A stretch of 64,000 bases of DNA. Origin: Struthio camelus (Eukaryota; Chordata; Aves; Struthioniformes; Struthionidae). The stretch covers positions 7,429,906-7,493,905 of the forward strand of contig NC_090968.1 in NCBI RefSeq assembly GCF_040807025.1, in the 5' to 3' direction. The position numbers were made by a program, and so were the translations under genes. Shown here piece after piece: positions 1 to 9,400 of this stretch (positions are counted from its first letter, which is position 1; the number at the start of each line of letters is the position of its first letter). Below the pieces are notes generated by a model. That model made no database searches and had not been told where the DNA came from. It was given only the letters and a program-made list of their open reading frames with translations.

Positions 1-344
1 CTCCTGTCCTCGGGGCCTTCCTGCGCTCTATCCCGGTCACCTAACGTGGGCAGAAGCGGGCTGGAAGCCTGGCGGCGCGGGGAGCTGGGGACGCGTACTC
101 CGAGCAGGTGCTTCGCAGGGCTCGTGGTGCGTGACCTGCGGGCTGCTCCCCTCCGCTGCCCTGCAGAAGGCTTCCTCAGCGGGACAGCGGGCGCGTGCAG
201 TCATCCCCCAGGAGGTGCAGGGGGCTCGGTACGGAGCGTGGAGTCAGTGCCGTAGAATAAGGAAGCGTAGTTGCCTTTTGCAGTGTCTGCAATGTGTTAG
301 AGTAATATCAGAATTCAAAGGTTTTGTCTCTTTTTTGTATGTAG
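1..344 (+). other. Intron of the ADAM2-like gene upstream of the first visible exon
   Basis: No exon with prodomain features is visible here. The stretch ends in a pyrimidine-rich acceptor (tttttgtatgtag) at 344. The signal-peptide and first prodomain exons must lie before position 1. Confidence 0.6.
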
Positions 345-423
345 AGTGTTTTTGCCCAACGACCTCAGGATTTATACTGACAGCCGAAGGGGGCTTGTGA
401 ATTCCGAACTTGTGCATATCAAG
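345..423 (+). CDS. ADAM2: ADAM2 exon a: prodomain
   Basis: Begins with the last base of a split codon, then encodes visible residues 1-26 with the prodomain motif FLPNDLRIY. The acceptor tag ends at 344 and the donor gtaata starts at 424. It ends on a codon boundary. Confidence 0.8.
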
Positions 424-3400
424 GTAATAATCGTTTGCTGTCTGCTATACCTTTGAAGTCTGTGAGTACAGAAGTGCTTTAAGTAGTGCTTCTGAGGAAA
501 CCTGCCTGTTAAAAAGCTTAGATTGGCTTCTACTAGAGTACTCTGCAGACTCCGTATTCATCTCTGACACATCAGTAGTAGAAGCTTTCTCAGGGGAACA
601 AAAACGTTCCCTGAAAATTTCAGGTAATGAAAGCAGTAACGTTCAAACACAGCAGTGGTTGATCGCGCTCTACCTGCCCGACACCTGCAGCAGCGTGACT
701 GCGACGCTCTGCCTGTGAAAGCAGGCTCCCCTGCTCGCTGCGGGGCACGTGCGGCTCACGTTCAGCCTAGCGCACGGCCTGCTGCAGTGCTCCAGGAGCT
801 CCCTGCTTGGGGGTGCTTCCATCCAAGCAGTAATTCTCCCAATAGCAGGACAACTGTAGGAGGCGGTCCTTTCTGGAGATGAGCTCACCCAGGTCTGGAA
901 GTCTGCTGGGTTGGTATGCAAGTCTGTTTTGTGAGAGAGGGCAATCTTACATGCCTAATGCAGGGCCCTGCCCTGCCACAGCAACCGAGGAGAAGCTCTC
1001 AGGCGTCAGCTTGTGTCTGTGGTGTGATGGACACTGGACTAGGTGCTGGAGTAGGGACGAGGCCAGTCTTTTCCAGAGTCCAGAGAGCACATATCCCTCA
1101 GGTCTTGCCAGGAGTTTCTGCGAAAGAGCAGAGAATGTCGCGGCAGGTGGGTTGTTTGCTTTCTGGTTGTCCTCCTAAAGCGCAGCCCCTCCCTGGTGAA
1201 AAGCAGCCAAGCTTGTGAAAAATCGCAAGGGCAGCGTTTGTTTGGTTGTCTGTGGTTAATACAGAGCTAAGCTTCTAGATCCGCCTCCGAGGCACTGTAT
1301 GTTGGCCAGCCTAAAGGAAAGCCAGGAGCGCCAGGATTTCACTTGTGTGAAGATTTGCGGTGCTCTAGTGAAGAATGACCTCTGTAGACCACGGGGGACT
1401 CGCCCCAGGCAAGGCCTGAGAGCCTCTGCTGCTTGTGTGAGGAGCGTTTCCCTGAGGCCCAAGTGTCTGCAGTGGTGGGGTGGGTATCTGTAGCTCTTCT
1501 GACAGACGGCCAGCTCCAGCGGGATGATCTCAGGGCGGTTGCGCGTCACCCCTTCAGACAGCTCTGCAGGCACCTGTCTCTTGGCAGAGGGGTAGTTTTA
1601 GGGGCTGCCCGAGTAGCCTTGCTTTGGGCTGTCCCCCGAGGAAGGAGGCGCAGCTGTGCTCTAGTGAAAGGTGACCCGAGTAGGTGGTGTGGAGCTGTGG
1701 TAACTGGTGGTCCAGCGAGCAGCTGGACTGCTGCAAAATCAGTATCTTGCCTGACGTGTCCTGCTGTAGGTGCGCTGCTGCCGAGGCGGTTTTCCAGGTG
1801 AGGTAAAGGCAGGTGGGGAACAGGCAGCCAGCTTGCCCGCTCTGTGGCGCAGGAGATGAGGGGTGTGCAGACACTGCGGGCCCAGCCTTGAACAGGCTCT
1901 AACTGGTGCTCCAGTTGAAGTGATCCCCCATCTCGTGTTGAAGCGGTCTGTGGGTGCCGGCTGCCTCTGAGAGCCGCGGTTACTGCGAGACCAATAGCTG
2001 TTGCCCGGCTAATGCGGCTTTTGGGAGGAGAGCCATGCCGAGGGCGTGCATTGGCTCGCACCCCACCACAGGGAGGGCCGACGTGGCTGCAAAGGATGCT
2101 AGTGAGCTGACGAAGGGACAAAGACTGTAAGGTGGTCAGTGAAGGTTTGCACTGTGTCGGTGTGTTCCCAGAGGAACCTGTGGTGCCGCACTTTTCCCCA
2201 CGTGCTTTGTGCGTAGCTCCTGGGAGCGTGCTCTTTGCAGGGACGAGGGAACGCAGCGCAGGCGGCAGCGAGGTCTGGTGCTGCAGCGCTGTCCGGTTCT
2301 CTAGGGACGAGGCACTAAGCCGTTAGCAGCCATCATGCCATCGATTCATCTTTATCCTTTTCAGCGCGATTGCTTCTATGAAGGCTATGTGGAAGGTTTC
2401 CCGGGTTCCCTTGTGGCACTTAGCACCTGCTCTGGACTGAGGTAAATCTGTCGCCTTTGCGTGCGGGACGAGCATAAGCCAGGGTGCCGTGCACTGTCCG
2501 CGTTGGTTGTCCGAAGGTAGCGAAGGAGCGGCCGCTGCCGCTTCGTGCCTGTGTTTTGCAGTGGGATTCTGCAGCTAGCGAATGCCACCTACGGCATTGA
2601 GCCTCTGGATGCTGCACCGGGATATCAGCATCTCGTTTATCCAGTGTGGAACGAAAATGTCGAGAATCAGCTCTTTGTAGAAAACAGCTCTCTTGCACAG
2701 CCTCAGGAGATTTCGCAGAAGCTGAATGCCGGAACGCAAGTGAGTTCAGTGTGTAGCAGTGTTGCGTTTTGTTTTCTGTGGAATCGGGCATCAGGCTCGT
2801 GAGAAAGTGGTGCGGACGTGGGAAATCCCTAGCCAAAGGGTGCCTCCTGCTGTGAGGTTGCCTGTTGTTTCTGGACGTTTGAGCAAAGCTGCTAGCGTAG
2901 CCCCTGGGTTTATTCAGGCCATCAGGTGCCAAAGGGCTTTGTATCTTATCTGCGCAAAGAATGACATCTCTGCGCTGCCCGTGACAAGTAGAAGCTGTGA
3001 GGGTGGTCGAAGGACAGAGCACGGCCTCAGCCTGCACTGGGGGGGCTGGGGATTTCTGGGCAGCAGTTAGCACGCACGGACGCGACCGTGTGTGCTTTCT
3101 AACGAGGTGGAAGAGACCCGCTCGAGAGAGGGGGCAAAGACGTAGCCTTTGCTAGAAACTACCGGGTGGCACAGAAACACCAGGATTGTGAAGTATTAGG
3201 AGAGCAGTTGGCGTGGCAGTCGTGCAGCGCACGTTACTTCCGTGCAGCTATTGTCCAGAGGTGGTGTTAGCAGGAAAGAGGGAACGCCTGTCTCTGCAGT
3301 CTGTTGGAAATTGGCATCTTGTTCTGTGGGCCAGGAGCCTTGCCACGACGTCTGTCGCTAGAGATGCGGCCCGATTCTGTGGCTGATCGTGACACATCGT

Positions 3401-6400
3401 GGATGTCGTACGGAATCGTTTCTTAGACGACCGTGACCGTTTGTTGTGGAGACGTAATTGGTTTTGAAGCACATGAATTGACTGTAGACCTAAGTGTCTC
3501 TTTTGCAGAGTTGCTGTAAAGAGAAAAAGTCATCCACTAATGCGTGTGTGGGTTTTATGTTTATTGTTTTTTTCCCTGAAGAGTAAGCAAGCTGTCACTA
3601 GATCCCCTCGATATCTGGAAGTGCACGCAATTTTGGACAAGGCTCTGGTAAGTTTTTTTACGCTCTCTAGGGTAAATTGTTTCTTCTAGTAAAAAATGCG
3701 ATATGCAGCAATGCGGTGGCCTCAGAGAACGTTGATGGCAATTTGCACGGGGCCTGACGGTCTCCGCGGAATGACAAGCAACTCCCTTCCTCTTGGGCAT
3801 GAATAAGACTATGGTACAGCAGGCACCATAGGCAGCGCTCCCAGAGAGTTCACCTGCGTGCTGAGCGATTCATCGGGACAGTGTTACAGGCCACACGCTA
3901 TCGCCTCGCAGTGATGTGTTCCTGTGCTTGTTTCAGTATGACTACATGGGTGCTGACAGGGATGCTGTGACAGACAAGATAGTGCAGCTTTTCAGCTATG
4001 TGAACAGTGTAAGTTGCTTTTGGTTGCGTTCAAAATGTAGGTGCTCTGTCGTAGCGGCATGGACAAGGCCCCCTAGCCAAAGCAAGCTGGAGGCTGCGGA
4101 GGAGCTGGGTTCTCTGGAACATCTGTTTTGTCCATGTTTTTCCAGATGTTTACTCGCCTTAATCTTACGATAGTATTGACTTCCCTGGAGTTTTGGACAG
4201 AAAATAATAAAATCCCTACCACGGGAGATGCTGAGGAGTTACTGCGGACATTTTTGCAGTGGAAAAATACGCATCGCGTCTTGCGGCTACAGGACATAAC
4301 GTACCTATTTGTGTAAGAGAAGCACGGCTATATTAGGTAGTCGGGGAACAACAGGGATAGGAAGCTGTCGAGGTAATGTACAGCAGCATATGCGTGACCC
4401 GGAGCCCGTTCTGTTCCGCAGTTACAGGGAGCAGCCCCGTTACGTAGGGGCGGTTTCGGCGAGGAGGCTGTGTCTCAAGAACTATGCTGGAGGGGTTGCC
4501 TTGGTACGGTACCGTTGAACCTGTCTCTTTGAACCCATAACATGCTCTGTGTTTGGGGGAAGTGTTGGCCTTAGCCTAAAGAGGTAAGCCCCACACCTAC
4601 TGTCACGACTAAGAACTCCCTGGCAGAAGAGACAGCGCAGCCCTTTGCGGTAGGACCGGAGGGGGCGATCGCAAGATGGGCAGATGCGGAGCGACCTCTG
4701 TACTATACGGCAGAGATGCCGTGAGCGAGGAGCGCGGAGCGGCCAGCTCCTTGTCACGTGCGGTCCTCTGCTGCAGGCCGCCTCTGAGGCTATTTGTGCA
4801 GGACCTCTGAAGCCTCACGGCAGTTTGCCCGCAGCTCCTGCTGAGCGCTGTCGCGGCTAGGTCCTCTGCCCAGAAATGTCCGAGCAGGGGTTGGAGTCAG
4901 ACGCAGTCGCGGTCTTCCTAGCTTCCCGCCCGCTCTGACGTGAAGAGCGCCAGTCCCGAAACGGTGGGGCGTGCACTCTGTCCGTCTGGCCTCTTTGTCG
5001 CCAGATGAGCCCCTGAGAGCCCTACAGGAGGAAAGGAGAGCCCTGCGTGCAGAAACGACTGAAGTCTTAGGTCTGCCCTTGTTGCCATTGTAGTACCGCA
5101 GAGCTATGACCCTGGAGACGTTTTCGGTGATCCTTGCGCAGCTGCTGGGGCTGAGCCTGGGAATAGGCTACGACGATTCCAGGAGTTGTCGCTGCGCGGG
5201 AGCCACCTGCTTAATGCAGAGCAACGCGGCGTAAGACTTTCTCCCTGACTTTCATTGCCCGTGCGGTTTGGTGAGGTATGAGGCCCCGGGAGCGACGTAG
5301 GGTCGGAAAGCGTGCGCTCCTGCCCCGTATCGGGCGTGCAGTAAGCGTCACAGAAGCTCTGCCTGCGAGTGGCAGAGCAGGTTAAAAGTACAGTAGCGTG
5401 CAGAGACCGGCAGGTCCGGATAGCAGCCAGCTTCCTCTGGCCGCACCAGCGGAAAGCCTCTGGTGTCTGGGGGCGCGAGGGAACGCGTGTTCCCTGAAGC
5501 ATAGATCATTTGTACGGTAGTGTTTTTCTGTGACTTTCAGGCGCTCGACTGGTACAAAAGCCTTCAGCAGCTGCAGCGTAAGAGACTTTGTGCGTTTTCT
5601 CACTGCTGGAGAAGGGCAATGTCTGTGGAATAAGCCAGCTATGGACCTCTCATATAAAGCTCCCGTGTGCGGCAACAAAGTGGTGGAGCCAGGAGAGGCT
5701 TGTGACTGTGGTTCAGCCGAGGTGAGTTGTTGAGCCTGGGCATGGGAAGAAAGAATTAGGCTGCGTGCCCAAGGGGGCAAGAAATATCCAGAGGAGAGGT
5801 GGGAATTGCTCCTGTACTGACAAGAGCTCTGTGCAGGGCAGAGAGGGCCAGCCAGGGGCCTCGCGGTGCCGTAAGGAAGCGCGAGTGCTCTGCGCGCGCT
5901 GGGCCACGGTTGCAGTTGCGTGCGAAGTGGCTGTCAAAGAGGATGTCCATTTGCATTGCTCCCAACAGCTGGATGGTGTGACCTCATAACCAGCTTTAGC
6001 AGTAATGACCAGTTGCCCCTGCCCCTCCCTCCCTCCCTCCCGCTTCAGGGAACGACCTGAAGAGGTTCTGGAGAGATGATGGGCAGGGAAGCAGTCCAAT
6101 TTGTGACGCTGCCGGTCTCGTTCGGCGACCGGTACCTTGGCCAAATGGGTGAGCGGTTATGACACGAGGAGGAACGGCGCAACTGCCCGTTACTGAGAAG
6201 GCTGGGGCACAGTTATGCAGATCTTACGGGTTGTTGACAGTTTGGGAGCTAATGTGGAGTCAATGGAGAAAACAGAATTTAGGACCAGTACTCTGGGTGC
6301 CACAAGAGGGCTTCAGAGGAGATGTTTGCTTTATATGGCAGTGGAAGAGCGCTCTGTCCTCTGTCGGTAGCTGCTTTCCCAGCGAGCGCGTCCACCAGCG

Positions 6401-9400
6401 CGCTCTGTCTCCACGAGCCGCCACGGCAGCCGCTGAAGCGGTTCCCTTGCAGCCTTGTAACAAAGGGGACCGTCTTCCTCAAGTACCGTGCAGCCGTGCG
6501 GACTGAACACGGCGTCCAGGCAGAGGAGCTGCTTTGCAGGTCCCTCACGTGCGCCGTCGATCAGCAGCAGGCAGCGTGTCTGGGACCCGGCTCCCCTCAG
6601 GAGGACGGGTCGCTCCCGGAAGGGCTGGCAAAGCTGCCTCTTGTTATCGTCTCACCCGTGAAGGGAGGGCTAGCTAACCTGAAGCTAAATCTGTTAGCTA
6701 ATCATCTGTGCCGTTAACTTTCAGGAATGTCAGCGTGATCAGTGCTGTACAGTCGGATGCAAAACCAAGAAAGGGGTCGAATGCCTGTCTGGACCGTGCT
6801 GCTGGAGATGCCAGGTAAGCTGCATACCAGGAACGGTCGCCCCGCGTTCCCCGAGAAGGGGCCCCACGTGGGCAGCGCTAGCCTCCAGGCCTCAGTGGCA
6901 GAATGTGTGTAATGGGACGCGGAAGGTAGAAGTGGGCTGTCCTGCCACCCAACAGAACCGCTTAGACGAGTCTGAGAGATCGTAGTCAGTGGAGCTGCCC
7001 GAAACACTGTTGCCCATGAGGCGCCTGTGTCTCAGGATGGTGTTTGTCAGGAGCCGCGACTTTGCCCTTTTTCCAAGCACTGTCAGTCAGCCCCGAGATC
7101 AAGGAGACACGTCCCCGAACTCCACGTGCCAGGCTTGTAGCATTTTTCCTGTTGTGACTTCTGACCTGGGGAGCAGGGCCGTTTCACTCCTTTCCGCGAC
7201 GGTCTGCAGTCTTGTGAAAAAATCTGCCTGGCCCCCCAGCTGCCCGGACGCGGTCGAGCGGAGGGCCGTGTGACGGGAGCGTCGCGGGAGGGGGGCTCGC
7301 AGGCCTTTCAGACGGGAGGGACGGCACGAAGGAGCGGAAAGCTGATCGGGAGCGTTGCGTTGTGTCGGACTATCTAGATGCCGACTGTCTTCCGATGTGT
7401 AAAAATCCTGGGGGTGCGCCACCGGAGGCGCGACGCCTAAGGAAGCGTGCCTTTGGTCTTGCAAACGTACTGTATGGAGAGAGGCAAGGTTGAGCCAGTA
7501 TCAGGAGAAGTGAGCGGAGCTGATACTCTTCTCGCTCGGGGAGATCGGGCTCTGCTTTCTGGAAGGTATCCGCTCTAAGCGGTGCGTGTCGCAAGGCAGC
7601 CAGCAGTAGCGTTTGCGAAGAGTCGGTAGACCTTTGTTTTGGGGGCTGATGTCCGGCCCGAAATGTCAAATGCTGTGGAATGCCTGAAATCCCTTTCCTG
7701 AGACTTGGACTTTTTGGACTTCAGCCAGCCCCGAACTCTGTGGCAGAAACACTGTAACTGGGCAGGTGTGAAGGTGAGACAGTTTTCTGAGGAGTGTCAG
7801 TGTCACTGGGGAAAGGATGGGAAAAGAATCGCGGAGGACAGCGCGTGCGTGCGAGTCGGAGGTCTTGTTGGGTGGCGCTCCCGATGCTCTGTAGCTGATC
7901 CAAGGTAACGGGACGAGGAAGCGGCAGATCGGGTCTGAGCGCCGTTCTTTTGGAGGGGTCAGTGTGGTTTGTGGCAAAGTTTGAAACGGTACCGGTGGTT
8001 CTCCCTAGATCTGGCGTCATCTGGAAAGGCAGTACTCGCTTTGTGCCTAGCCAGTTGTAATCCTTTGCGGGTGTGAGCGGGTAACGTGTGTAGCTCCTTG
8101 TGTTCTGCCTCTTTCCCCTAGTTTGTGAGAAGAGGTACCTTATGTCGAACCAGCCCTGAGGATGAGTGCGAGTTGACAGAGTATTGCAACGGCACCTCTG
8201 GGCAGTGCACCCCGAACTTCTGGGTCATGGACGGGCATCCCTGCAACAAGAGAACTGCCTTTTGTTACAAAGGAGTTTGCCAGACGGCCGACAAGCAGTG
8301 TCAGAAGATCTTTGGGAAAGGTAACGGTGACGAACGGTCGCGGGGGGACGATCCCGGAGCGGGGAGGTAGCTACGCACGTGTGCCTGAGCTACGGCACGA
8401 AACCATCGCCCGGGGGAAGCCTGGCCCTGACAGAAGCCCGGGTCGCGCGTGCGCGAGAAGGAAAAGGAGGTGCGGAGGAAAGCAGGGAAGCGGGTGTTGA
8501 GAAGTCCCTTAATCCGCGAGCTGTCACAGCGCGGGGACTGGCCGAAAAGCATATAAGAAAGAGAAGTCCGTTAATGTACGGTGAGATGCAGCGCTTGGGC
8601 CGGTGGCCCAGTCCCAGTTATAGCTCAGGCGCAAGTGTCCCAGGCACCTGGAGTAATGACTGGTAGGGAGCGTACGCCTCGTGACCGTAGGGTGTAACGT
8701 GCGTGCAGGCGTTCGTTTGTAGCGCAGATGGCGTTTGGGACGCTGTGTACGCGAAGGACCGGGACGTAGTACAAACACGTGGCAGGAGCGGGCACCGGAT
8801 GCCCGCGGCACGTGGGTCGCGACTGCCTAGCGGCGCGTGCCTTCCCGTCTGGCTGGGCGAGAGCATGTCGGGGAGCCACAGGGAGCGGACGGCCGTGGTC
8901 TCTGGGATGAGAAGCCTAGCAATGTCCCGGAAGGCCTTGCGGCTGCTTTGGGAAAAGCCCGGCTTTCTCCAAATTGCAGTGAAGCTTCTTTGCGTGCTCT
9001 GGTGAGGATGTGAAGCGAGTGGAGTAACGTGTAGGAGCAGTTTGTGCTGAGCGGGCGGGTGAAAGCTGTATTCTCTGGGGTCTTGCGCAGCCACGGTCCC
9101 GAGGGCGCGGGAGAGAACGGAGCGCCTGCGGCTTGGCCAAGGCGCAGGCATACCGCGTGGCCAAAGTCGTGGCTCGTGTGCCTATGTGGGGACGCTCTGG
9201 AGAGACGGTATGTGACAGACTGTGTTTGCAGGTGCCAAAAATGGGCCCCCGGCCTGTTATGAAGAAATTAACGGCCAAAGGGACAGAATGGGACACTGTG
9301 GCTCGGATCCGAGCGGCTACCGGAGTTGCGCGTGGAAGTAAGTAAGTTAGGAAGGAGCGGTGCTGCAGTCCTCCGGCTGCCGCGCAGGCTGCTGCAGAGC

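Noticed and set aside
1321-1720. Possible imperfect tandem duplication (two tgctctagtgaa words about 300 nt apart in an ADAM2 intron)
   Set aside because: Only the short word is shared; the surrounding sequence does not align.
2420-3073. 217-codon minus-strand frame
   Set aside because: It runs antisense across ADAM2 exons b and c and has no recognisable domain.
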